Shown here piece after piece: positions 6,563 to 13,598 of a stretch of DNA of 20,652 nt. Numbering within the stretch: the first letter of the stretch is position 1; each line of letters starts with the position of its first letter. Location of the stretch: NCBI GenBank assembly GCA_002311635.1, contig DBZJ01000035.1, positions 1 to 20,652 of the forward strand. Direction: 5' to 3'. The stretch is from Syntrophaceae bacterium UBA1163. Its GTDB lineage: Bacteria; Desulfobacterota; BSN033; UBA1163. The notes below the pieces were generated by a model. That model had not been told where the DNA came from. It did no database searches and worked only from the letters and a program-made list of their open reading frames with translations. The position numbers were made by a program, and so were the translations under genes.

Positions 6563-8050
6563 ATGGATGTCTATATTTCAGGCGTGGGCATGACAAAATT
6601 CGGGAGATCCAAAGAGCCTCTCGAGAAAATGATGGCCGAGGCCGCCTCTTTAGCCTTGAAGCAAGCCCAAGTGGAGCGGGTCGACGCGATCTACTTAGGG
6701 GTGATGAGCGTTGAGGAATTTGTCGGGGATTCTAATTTTGCCACCCTTTTAGCTGACACGCTCGGGTTGACCGGAATTCCCTCTACACGAGTGGAAACCG
6801 CTTCTTCGACGGGTGCAGGCGCTTTTGAGGCGGCCTTCTATGCGGTGGCATCTGGACATATGAAGCGTGTCCTCGCCCTCGCCGGCGAAAAAATGACTCA
6901 CCTCCCCACGGCAAAGACCACTCGGATTCTCTCCGAAGTGATCGATCGTTCCGAACGAAGGTACGGTGCGACCATGCCTGCTTTAGCGGCGATGATTGCG
7001 CAAAAATATGCCCGAGAATTTCATCTTTCACCGCTCAAACTGGAGGACATCCTCGCCCAGGTAGCTGTCAAAAATCACTCCAATGGTTACCTGAACCCCT
7101 ATGCCCAGTTCAGAAAAATCATTACGAAAGAAGACTATTTGAAAAGTCAGATAGTCTCTTACCCTCTCCGCCTCTATGATTGCGCGCCGATCACAGACGG
7201 CGCCTCAGCCATCATCCTCACCAGCCAGCCCACCCCGATCAAGGTCGCCGGCATCGGCCATGCCACGGATACGGCCGCAGTGAGACATCGAAGTTCTCTC
7301 ACCTCCTTCAACTCGACCAAAGAAGCCGCTCAGAGGGCTTACACCATGGCCCGGCTCAATCCCTCCGATATTCAATTTGCAGAGATCCATGATGCCTTTA
7401 CCCTATTTGAAATCATCGGAACAGAAGATTTAGGCTTTTTTTCAGCCGGGAAGGGGTGGAAGGGTTTGGAAGAGGGAACGACTCACCTTCGAGGAAGGCT
7501 TCCCATCAATCCATCCGGAGGATTGAAGGCAAGAGGGCATCCGGTAGGCGCCTCTGGTCTCGCTCAGTTGGTCGAGATTGTCTATCAACTGAGCGGGGAG
7601 GCGGGGGGAGAAAGGCAATTAGAAAGAGCAGAGATCGGGCTGGCCCAAAGCATCGGAGGGTTGGCGAATAATACCTTGGTTACCATCCTTGAAAGGGCTG
7701 ACCGAAAACGAATCTTGCGAGAAGGCTGGAGTCCTGATTATCATCCAGAGATCAGTCTTTCCAAGAAGAGCACCGCTTCTCCGCCCTCGGAGGGAGTTGG
7801 AATTTTGGAAACATTCACTACCCTCTACACCACACCGGAAGGATTCCTTTCGCCCCTCACCCTTGGTTTTGTCAGGACCAAGGGAGGTGAAATGGTGATG
7901 GCCTGCAATCCGGATTATCGCTCCCCCAAAGAATTGAAGATGGGCCAAAAGGTGTATTTAAGAATACGAGAAGGGCTCTATGTCTTCGAAAAACTCAGCT
8001 TCTTGAACCGCTTGAAATACTGGATCAAAGGCCCACCCAAATCCCCTTGA
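6563..8050 (+). CDS. Thiolase-like protein fused to a DUF35-type OB fold, lacking the catalytic Cys
   Basis: A 495-residue protein. Residues 1-378 form an SCP-x/acetyl-CoA C-acyltransferase-type thiolase: YISGVGMTKFG start, EIHDAF (H276), INPSGG and GHPVGA (H326), and a final GGLANN. Residues about 405-485 (TLYTTPEGFLSPLTLGFV, MVMACNPDY, MGQKVYLRI) match the OB-fold part of DUF35, which in archaea and actinobacteria is usually a separate partner protein. No zinc-ribbon cysteines are present. The usual nucleophile motif ENACASG reads ETASSTG here, so serine (S81) replaces the cysteine. The DNA codons gct tct tcg confirm this. The protein may therefore bind or shuttle acyl-CoA, act as an aldolase-like partner, or use an alternative residue. 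It is monocistronic and convergent with the molybdoenzyme operon. Confidence 0.88.
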   Translation: MDVYISGVGMTKFGRSKEPLEKMMAEAASLALKQAQVERVDAIYLGVMSVEEFVGDSNFATLLADTLGLTGIPSTRVETASSTGAGAFEAAFYAVASGHMKRVLALAGEKMTHLPTAKTTRILSEVIDRSERRYGATMPALAAMIAQKYAREFHLSPLKLEDILAQVAVKNHSNGYLNPYAQFRKIITKEDYLKSQIVSYPLRLYDCAPITDGASAIILTSQPTPIKVAGIGHATDTAAVRHRSSLTSFNSTKEAAQRAYTMARLNPSDIQFAEIHDAFTLFEIIGTEDLGFFSAGKGWKGLEEGTTHLRGRLPINPSGGLKARGHPVGASGLAQLVEIVYQLSGEAGGERQLERAEIGLAQSIGGLANNTLVTILERADRKRILREGWSPDYHPEISLSKKSTASPPSEGVGILETFTTLYTTPEGFLSPLTLGFVRTKGGEMVMACNPDYRSPKELKMGQKVYLRIREGLYVFEKLSFLNRLKYWIKGPPKSP

Positions 8051-8127
8051 TACAACTAAACCTTCATTGAATTAGATTAATTGAATAGGGAAGTCTTGAC
8101 CGCCGATTAAGATGGAGGAATCGAGCT

Positions 8128-9117
8128 TTAAGAAGAAATCACTTGGGCCATCTGGCCTGCATAAATCACGACATACCGCATGGCGAACCCTCCGATGAGG
8201 ACAGATGTTGTAATGATTCCAGAAATCCAGGGATTATGTTCCCTCAGTTCTGCTTGTCCAATATAATGGGGGATCAACTCATAGACCTCGAGGGCCAAAG
8301 GAAGGAGGATCCCCACTCCTACCACAAGGGTCCAGAAAAGGAGGGTAAACTCGCCTCCCATGATCAGGTGGACTGCTTCCGCAGAACTTCTTGGTGATAC
8401 ATATAAGCCCAAGATGAAGAGAAAGATAGCGATGATAGAAAAGACCATGAGCGTGAAGTCAATGGAATGGATCATGAATTTGTTCGTATTGATTTGTTCT
8501 CGGCTCATTCCACGAAATCCCTTAACGAAACAACCCACAAAGCAGATGGAAGCGGATCCGGTCATCATCGCAGAAATGAGAAACAACATCGGCAGCATTG
8601 GATTATTCCAGAATGGCCTTGCCGTTAGGGCTCCTAAAAGAACGCCTGTATAGATCCCGACTCCAATAGAAATAGGAATCCCAAACCCGGCGACCAGTCC
8701 CCTTATTTTCGTCAAGTTATTTCCTCGAAAACGGTTTAGAAACTTATTGGACTCAATGGCCTGAATAATCTTCAAATAGTCGAACCGCTCTGGAAGCCAG
8801 AGATAAAAATGCGCAACACTAAAGATTGAGAAAAACAGAAGGAGCCAGGACCCGAGGGACATCACCGAGGTGGGCCGGAAAGTGAGAAACAATTTCCAGA
8901 AAAGTTGTGGCCTCTCAAGATCGTATATGAGAGCAAGGATTCCAACGATCACGGGAAAGGGGGCAATATAAGCTCCGATTCTGGTCATGTTTTCATATTT
9001 TTCTTTTCCAAGAAAATAGGCCGTGGCCGAAATGATAAAAGCCCCCGCGCTCAACCCCGCGGCAAATAGGTCTATGGCCACAATCCAATTCCAATGAATC
9101 AGTATCTGCCCTTCCAT
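8128..9117 (-). CDS. NrfD/PsrC-family quinone-interacting membrane subunit
   Basis: A 329-residue integral membrane protein with about eight or nine hydrophobic helices. The best landmarks are LIHWNWIVAIDLFAAGLSAG at the N-terminus, a loop PERFDYLKIIQAIESNKF, then GIPISIGVGIYTGVLLGAL and a final TTSVLIGGFAMRYVVIYAGQ helix. These match the NrfD/PsrC family, which anchors molybdoenzyme/ferredoxin modules and exchanges electrons with quinones, with no haem. It is the last gene of the molybdoenzyme operon. The ATG at 9117 is chosen because GCGGGGAA lies just upstream. An in-frame GTG at 9138 falls inside a direct repeat and is less likely. A 109-base gap with two hairpins separates it from the gene before it, unusual in an otherwise tight operon. 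It probably takes electrons from menaquinol for sulfur reduction, although the reverse direction is possible. Confidence 0.9.
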   Translation of the reverse strand: MEGQILIHWNWIVAIDLFAAGLSAGAFIISATAYFLGKEKYENMTRIGAYIAPFPVIVGILALIYDLERPQLFWKLFLTFRPTSVMSLGSWLLLFFSIFSVAHFYLWLPERFDYLKIIQAIESNKFLNRFRGNNLTKIRGLVAGFGIPISIGVGIYTGVLLGALTARPFWNNPMLPMLFLISAMMTGSASICFVGCFVKGFRGMSREQINTNKFMIHSIDFTLMVFSIIAIFLFILGLYVSPRSSAEAVHLIMGGEFTLLFWTLVVGVGILLPLALEVYELIPHYIGQAELREHNPWISGIITTSVLIGGFAMRYVVIYAGQMAQVISS

Positions 9118-9134
9118 TGTTTTCCCCGCTAAAA

Positions 9135-9215
9135 TCACGTGTCCGTGTTCCTGCCTCCCGCAGGCAGGTCACGTGTCCGCAAAACCAATCAGCCTTGATT
9201 CGTCTCCGACGAATC
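9135..9215. other. Intercistronic hairpins and direct repeat in the molybdoenzyme operon
   Basis: Perfect hairpin GATTCGTCTCCGACGAATC (9197-9215, 8-base arms, 3-base loop) starts just past the lipoprotein stop. A second, CCTGCCTCCCGCAGGCAGG (9150-9168, 7-base arms), is bracketed by the direct repeat TCACGTGTCCG (9135-9145 and 9169-9179). Neither has a T tract on the transcribed strand, so mRNA processing or differential stability is as likely as termination. Confidence 0.6.
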
Positions 9216-9226
9216 CTTTCTTAGCT

Positions 9227-9484
9227 TCAGCCTCCGCTTACCTTCGGAATGAAGGAAGGATCTGCTTTCCCCATCGAAGCATCACGGTACAAGGCCGGTG
9301 TGTTTTTCGAATACGCCAGCTCGACGGGTTCTTCTACTTTTTTTTGTCCGGCAACCAATTCCCAAAGCTTTTCTTCGTTTCCAAATCCTGAGGGTTTTTC
9401 AGCCTTCCCACAGCCTCCCAGAAGGAGAAGGCCTCCGATAGCCACGGCAGAGAAAAGTCCCTCAATGAATCTTCTTCTTTCCAT
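9227..9484 (-). CDS. Small Tat-type lipoprotein in the molybdoenzyme operon
   Basis: An 85-residue protein beginning MERRRFIEGLFSAVAIGG, a twin-arginine-like signal, followed by a lipobox LLGGC with C25 as the predicted lipidated cysteine. The mature part is only about 60 residues, without further cysteines or histidines, and ends in LYRDASMGKADPSFIPKVSGG-like sequence with no known fold. GGAGG five bases before the ATG supports this start, which overlaps the chaperone gene by 23 bases and implies translational coupling. I do not recognise the family. Small Tat proteins do accompany some formate-dehydrogenase-type enzymes, so an accessory role in assembling or anchoring the periplasmic catalytic subunit is plausible but unproven. 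Confidence 0.72.
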   Translation of the reverse strand: MERRRFIEGLFSAVAIGGLLLLGGCGKAEKPSGFGNEEKLWELVAGQKKVEEPVELAYSKNTPALYRDASMGKADPSFIPKVSGG

Positions 9485-10109
9485 TAGCCTCCACCTCCAG
9501 CCTTTCTCTCTCCCTATTGAGGAAGAAATCAAGGACTTCTAAGGCACTTAGATAAAAAGGATGGGCATGAAACCGTCTGAATTCCTCTTCCAGGAGAGGA
9601 ACCCAGTCCAGATGGTCTTCTATAAACGTTTTGACATCGCCATCCGTTGCCCGTTCATAAAGGTAAGATAAGAATTCCAATTCCATTACAATGTGATCCG
9701 GGCGGCCCTTAAATTCCTCAGAGACCTCGAGACCGCATTGCTGGTAAATAGCCAATAAGTGAATGGCAGAGTCCCCCATGAGAAGGCCTCTCTCAGAGGC
9801 AAAGGGTAAAGGACAGCGGGCGTCGCGGGTCCAGGGTTTGTAAAAAGATTCAACCAAGGAGATGGACTCTTCGCATAATCCTGAAAAGAGGCGACCATAC
9901 TCGACCTTCAAATCTTCTAAAAGATTTTCAACGTTCCCTTTCGTGAGGAATCCTTTCAAAAGATCCTCTGTCCCTTCCCGGGGTTGGATATATCTTTCAA
10001 AAAAGGAGTAGAGCGTCGTTTGGCGAATCTGTTTGACCAACTCCTCGCCCGGAGTATAAAAAAGAGTAGCCAAAACCCGGCAGAAGGATTCCTTCCCTTG
10101 ATCTTTCAT
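9462..10109 (-). CDS. TorD/DmsD-family molybdoenzyme chaperone
   Basis: A 215-residue all-helical cytoplasmic protein. Family marks are the helix KVEYGRLFSG, the Pro-rich turn SFYKPWTRDARCP, a GLEVSEEFKGRPDHIVMELEFLSYLY stretch containing the conserved D-H-[IL]-x-x-E-L-E-F motif, and the terminal helices. Such redox enzyme maturation proteins bind the Tat signal of the catalytic subunit until cofactor insertion and folding are complete. The ATG lies one base beyond the stop of the ferredoxin gene (stop 10111-10113), so the two are translationally coupled. Its client is almost certainly the Tat-signal molybdoenzyme encoded two genes upstream. Confidence 0.9.
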   Translation of the reverse strand: MKDQGKESFCRVLATLFYTPGEELVKQIRQTTLYSFFERYIQPREGTEDLLKGFLTKGNVENLLEDLKVEYGRLFSGLCEESISLVESFYKPWTRDARCPLPFASERGLLMGDSAIHLLAIYQQCGLEVSEEFKGRPDHIVMELEFLSYLYERATDGDVKTFIEDHLDWVPLLEEEFRRFHAHPFYLSALEVLDFFLNRERERLEVEANGKKKIH

Positions 10110-10110
10110 C

Positions 10111-10650
10111 TCATGCCTTTTTATAGTAAATCCTCGGTTTGGTGTTCAGCTCGGCCTTAAATTGTTTCAATTTATTCTTAATGATAAATTTGGAGATTTC
10201 ACTATTGGGATCGTCGAGGTCACCAAACATCCTCACCCCTGTCATGCAGGTCGTCATACAGGCCGGTTTCCCCCCTTGCTCAACAAATTCGATACAGAAC
10301 CGGCATTTTTCGATATAGCCCTCTTTCTTGATGATCCTGACATTATAAGGGCAGGCTGCGATGCAATACTTACAGCCGATGCATTTGTCCTTGTCTACCA
10401 AGACCACGCCATCCTTTCTCTTATAGGAGGCCCCGGTGGGGCAGACTTTCACACAGGGAGGGTTGTCACAATGCTGGCACTGAACGGGTAAGAATTCACG
10501 AGCATAATTTGGGAATGTTCCATATTCCCGCTCTTCGAGATGGTTATAGGCTTCTTTCTCTAAAAGATGATTCTGGTTCTGGCATGCCACCCGACAGGCA
10601 TGACAACCCACGCACTTCGTTTCATCGATGACCATTCCATACCGAGCCAT
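10111..10650 (-). CDS. Four-cluster 4Fe-4S ferredoxin subunit (PsrB/DmsB/PhsB type)
   Basis: A 179-residue electron-transfer subunit with four cysteine groups. KCVGCHACRVACQ comes near the N-terminus (C13, C16, C19, C23). Then come QCQHCDNPPCVKVCP, KCIGCKYCIAACP, and the interrupted group KCRFC with CMTTC downstream. This is the standard arrangement of the DmsB/PsrB family, carrying four cubane clusters. There is no signal peptide, so it is probably exported with the Tat catalytic subunit. AAGAGG about nine bases before the ATG supports the start. It sits between the catalytic subunit and the chaperone and would wire the molybdenum site to the NrfD quinone subunit. Confidence 0.95.
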   Translation of the reverse strand: MARYGMVIDETKCVGCHACRVACQNQNHLLEKEAYNHLEEREYGTFPNYAREFLPVQCQHCDNPPCVKVCPTGASYKRKDGVVLVDKDKCIGCKYCIAACPYNVRIIKKEGYIEKCRFCIEFVEQGGKPACMTTCMTGVRMFGDLDDPNSEISKFIIKNKLKQFKAELNTKPRIYYKKA

Positions 10651-10704
10651 GAATCACGACCTCTTAATTCCCATCTATTATTCTGACCATGTACTATAAA
10701 CCAA

Positions 10705-10741
10705 GAACTGTAATCCCCAAACTCTCAACTCCGAAGTTCTG
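10705..10741. repeat. Degenerate CTCCGAA-type repeat, copy 3, overlapping a gene end
   Basis: The plus strand reads AACTGTAATCCCCAAACTCT then CAACTCCGAAGTTCTG. On the minus strand it encodes the end of the molybdoenzyme (TSELRS) and its stop. Units resemble those at 1941-1996 and 2798-2829, although this copy is more diverged. Confidence 0.45.
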
Positions 10742-12932
10742 ATGTTTTTCTCACCTGTACAATTATCTCTGATGACATCGCATGTCCGACCGTGGGATCA
10801 AACAGGGTTGGGAGAAAATCGTTATACGACAATCCCACATCAAAGGCTGTTTTTAAATGTTTTGAAAAAATCCCATAACCGCTGGGGAGCCACACACAGG
10901 ATGGATGAAGCCCTTCTGTCAACTTGACTCGAATCCTACCCTCTCCAACGATCGATTTGACTTGAACCCAATCCCCATCCTTTAGACCCAAACGTCTTCC
11001 TCTTTCTTTGTTCATCCACAACCGGATTAAATCATAGCGACGACTGATGGCCATGAGATAAGGTTGGTTTGCCGTCATCGAATGCGTATGAATAGCCTGC
11101 TTCCCATGAAGTAATCGGAAAGAGGAGGGATTCTTGGAATCCGGGGAGACCAAGGGGTCTTCCCAACGAGGAATAGGAGGAAAGCCAAGCTTTTCTAAAG
11201 TGCTCGAGTGGATTTCCACCTTGCCCGAGGGCGTCTCCAACTTATTGAAACCTTCCTTCCACTTCTCCCCTACAAAAAGGACTCCCTTTTGCTTCAGCTC
11301 TTCGAGGGTTATCCCAAAAGGCTTCAGCCTTAGACGATTGCCTTCATCGATATCAAAATTAAAATATTTCTCAACTCCCAGATGCTTTCCCAATTCGATA
11401 ATGATCTGGGTTCCCGGCCTTGTATCGAACATAGGGTTGACGACTTTCTGCTGAATACTGACTTGGGCTCGTTTTCCGCTATGTTTTGTATCCACCGCTT
11501 CGTCACGTTCGAGATAGAAGGATTCAGGCAGAACATAATGAGCAATCGATGCTGTTTCGGAGAGGACGGTGTCAACGACAACCAAGAGATCAAGCTTTTT
11601 ATAACCTGCAATCACTCTTTTTGGATTCGGATTCGTCCGAAGGGGATTATTGTGATAAACGAATCCAGCCTTCAATTCCCCCCGAAGCGCCAGTTCTGGA
11701 ATGGCATGCGCGATTCCATCTCCATAACTCCCTAATGGATATCTTCCGGGCACTCCTGTCCCATCTGACTTTCCAATTTTTGGAAGCTCAGGGGCAGGAT
11801 GTTTGGGTTGAAGCTCTCCCAATTGAGCCGATTTAGGAAAGTAGATTCCACCTTCCCGGTTGATATTGCCTAAAAGGCTATTGACAATGGCCAATGCCCG
11901 AGCGGTCTGAAAACTATTGAGATACTGAGAACCGAACGCAGCGTGATAGCCCCGATGAAGCAGAGCCCTGGGTTTTACCCTCGCCATCTCTCGGGTGATT
12001 CGGACAATGGTCTTTGCCGGTATTTCACAGACCCTTTCTGCCCATTCCGGAGGATAATTGACGATCTCATCGTCGAGTTGTTCAAAACCTACAGCCTTCT
12101 CTTTAACAAACTGCCTATCGTACAACTCTTCTTTAATCATTATGTTAATCATCCCCAAGAGGAATGCCAAATCGGTCCCGGGTTTAATGGGTAGCCATTC
12201 ATCGGCCAATATTGCCGTCTCACTGTGTCTCGGATCTACCACGACGAGCTTTGCCCCTTTCTCCTTGGCCTCTACAATCTTCTTCACCTCGGCCAGATCG
12301 ATTCCACCTGCTGGATTGCGACCGATGATGACAATGTATTGGGAATTGGAAAGGTCATTGGAAGGAAGATCACCCACGGTCGTTACCCAACCTGCATTTC
12401 TTGCCGTATAACAGGTGGAGCCATGGGTAAAATAGTGAGGGCTTCCGAGGGAATGCATCAATCTCAGGGCATAGGGATTATTGGATTGAGGGTAATTGAC
12501 CCAGAAGATGCTCTGGGGACCACTATCCATAAGGATGAGGTTGATCTTCTGGGCAATCTCCTTATAAGCTTGCTCCCAGGAGATGGGTTCAAAGCGATCT
12601 CCCGTCCTCTTCAGCGGGCCCCTCAGTCGACTTGGATTGTATAGATCATGAAGATAGCCATGCCCCTTTGGGCAAATCACTCCGAGATTGCCATTGGCCT
12701 CAGGATTCCCTTCTATCTTCCATAGCCTTCCATTCTTTACATAGGCAAAAATGCCACAGCGATTACCACACCCATTACAGAAGGTTGGGATGCGAGTCAC
12801 CGGCGCTTCAGCATTGGCACGAACCCAATGTTTAAAGTCGAGGAGTTCATGGCTCAAGGAAAGCGCCCCCAAAGTCGCTCCCGTTACCTTTAGAAATCTT
12901 CGTCTCGTTAGCTTAAGATCATCAAGGCTCAT
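10725..12932 (-). CDS. Molybdopterin oxidoreductase catalytic subunit, polysulfide/thiosulfate reductase-like
   Basis: A 735-residue enzyme of the DMSO-reductase superfamily. It starts with a Tat signal (LTRRRFLKVTGA), so it works in the periplasm. A 4Fe-4S site follows (C52, C55, C59, C87 in CNGCGNRC and CPKG). The likely molybdenum ligand is C174 in THGSTCYTARNAG, the cysteine type seen in PsrA, PhsA and related sulfur and arsenate enzymes. The C-terminal molybdopterin-dinucleotide domain is complete (LLHGKQAIHTHSMTANQPYL, WVQVKS). Length is close to PsrA. The ATG at 12932 puts the twin arginines at residues 10-12; an in-frame ATG at 12986 is possible but lies almost on the preceding terminator. 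It is first in its operon, with the ferredoxin, chaperone and NrfD subunits. Polysulfide is the favoured substrate because of the rhodanese upstream; thiosulfate, tetrathionate or arsenate cannot be excluded. Confidence 0.9.
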   Translation of the reverse strand: MSLDDLKLTRRRFLKVTGATLGALSLSHELLDFKHWVRANAEAPVTRIPTFCNGCGNRCGIFAYVKNGRLWKIEGNPEANGNLGVICPKGHGYLHDLYNPSRLRGPLKRTGDRFEPISWEQAYKEIAQKINLILMDSGPQSIFWVNYPQSNNPYALRLMHSLGSPHYFTHGSTCYTARNAGWVTTVGDLPSNDLSNSQYIVIIGRNPAGGIDLAEVKKIVEAKEKGAKLVVVDPRHSETAILADEWLPIKPGTDLAFLLGMINIMIKEELYDRQFVKEKAVGFEQLDDEIVNYPPEWAERVCEIPAKTIVRITREMARVKPRALLHRGYHAAFGSQYLNSFQTARALAIVNSLLGNINREGGIYFPKSAQLGELQPKHPAPELPKIGKSDGTGVPGRYPLGSYGDGIAHAIPELALRGELKAGFVYHNNPLRTNPNPKRVIAGYKKLDLLVVVDTVLSETASIAHYVLPESFYLERDEAVDTKHSGKRAQVSIQQKVVNPMFDTRPGTQIIIELGKHLGVEKYFNFDIDEGNRLRLKPFGITLEELKQKGVLFVGEKWKEGFNKLETPSGKVEIHSSTLEKLGFPPIPRWEDPLVSPDSKNPSSFRLLHGKQAIHTHSMTANQPYLMAISRRYDLIRLWMNKERGRRLGLKDGDWVQVKSIVGEGRIRVKLTEGLHPSCVWLPSGYGIFSKHLKTAFDVGLSYNDFLPTLFDPTVGHAMSSEIIVQVRKTSELRS

Positions 12933-12995
12933 TGTTCTTATGCTTCCACGACCTTTATAAGTTGCATCATTAAATAATACATCCAATACATCCCC

Positions 12996-13036
12996 AAAAA
13001 GATGGGCGTCCGAAAGATTCTCGGATGCCCATCTTT
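12996..13036 (-). terminator. Strong intrinsic terminator after the rhodanese gene
   Basis: AAGATGGGCGTCCGA and TCGGATGCCCATCTT (about 12999-13035) form a 15-base stem with a single G-T-type mismatch and a 7-base loop. On the minus strand the stem is followed by TTTTT (13000-12996). A run of A/T on both sides could allow bidirectional function. It lies 8 bases past the rhodanese stop and separates that transcript from the molybdoenzyme operon. Confidence 0.85.
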
Positions 13037-13044
13037 CCCATCCA

Positions 13045-13506
13045 TTACCTCTCTACGGGATAGCCAGCTTTGATCCATGCTTCATAGCCGGTATCTGTGG
13101 CCACTGCATTTTTGTAACCCATATCATTCAGAGCCTTGGTAGCCAGTGCGCATCTGGCTCCCGTTTTGCAGTAGACGTAAATTTTGGCGGTTTTATCTGG
13201 GATCTTGTCCCAGACGTTAAACTCCAATGTCCCCCTGGAGACATTAATCGCTCCAGGAAGATGTCCTGCCGCGTACTCATTGGGGTCCCTGACATCGAGG
13301 TAGATCGCCTTCTCCTTCTTATCCATCGCTGCCTTTACATCTTGAATGGTGACAGACTTGATAGCTGCCTTTGCATTTGCTACCCACTCTTTGACTACGG
13401 TCGTCTGCCAGGCAGGGACCTTTGGCTTCTCCTGAGACATGCTTAGGGAGGCCATTGATAGGACGAGAACGAATGACAACATCCAAACAAACATCCTCTT
13501 CTTCAT
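13045..13506 (-). CDS. Secreted single-domain rhodanese (periplasmic sulfurtransferase)
   Basis: A 153-residue protein with an N-terminal signal peptide (MKKRMFVWMLSFVLVLSMAS, cleavage about residue 24) and one rhodanese domain (about 50-150). The domain has the CH2A-like IYLDVRDPNEYAAGHLPGAI motif and the active-site loop CKTGAR (C113-R118), immediately followed by a second cysteine, C119. Such proteins carry sulfane sulfur as a persulfide; the Sud protein of Wolinella passes polysulfide sulfur to periplasmic polysulfide reductase. AGGAGGTG eight bases before ATG 13506 fixes the start. A slightly earlier in-frame ATG would remove the ribosome binding site. It is the last gene of the regulator/oxidoreductase group and ends at a strong terminator. 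Transfer to the molybdoenzyme encoded next door is inference from proximity. Confidence 0.9.
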   Translation of the reverse strand: MKKRMFVWMLSFVLVLSMASLSMSQEKPKVPAWQTTVVKEWVANAKAAIKSVTIQDVKAAMDKKEKAIYLDVRDPNEYAAGHLPGAINVSRGTLEFNVWDKIPDKTAKIYVYCKTGARCALATKALNDMGYKNAVATDTGYEAWIKAGYPVER

Positions 13507-13529
13507 ATTCTTTTCACCTCCTTTCATGG

Positions 13530-13544
13530 GTTAGTCATACTAAC
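13530..13544. promoter_or_regulatory. Perfect palindrome upstream of the rhodanese
   Basis: GTTAGTCATACTAAC has six-base arms and a three-base centre, 24 bases upstream of the rhodanese ATG. On the minus strand a TAGTAT hexamer overlaps it, with TGGTCA 18 bases further upstream, so it could be an operator over a weak internal promoter. This is only suggestive. Confidence 0.35.
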
Positions 13545-13598
13545 TGAGGTTGGGGACTCATGACCAGATTCCCATCGAGCATCATCGGTACTTCGTTT

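Noticed and set aside
7619..7948. 109-codon minus-strand frame within the thiolase gene
   Set aside because: The plus-strand thiolase/OB-fold reading is continuous and conserved through this region.
6563..8050. Considered whether the missing thiolase cysteine marks a pseudogene
   Set aside because: The frame is complete over 495 codons with a ribosome binding site and intact histidine motifs, and the serine is from a simple codon, so an altered active site is more likely than decay.
12058..12411. Overlapping plus-strand frames across the molybdoenzyme gene
   Set aside because: They are antisense shadows of the molybdopterin subunit, with no motifs of their own.
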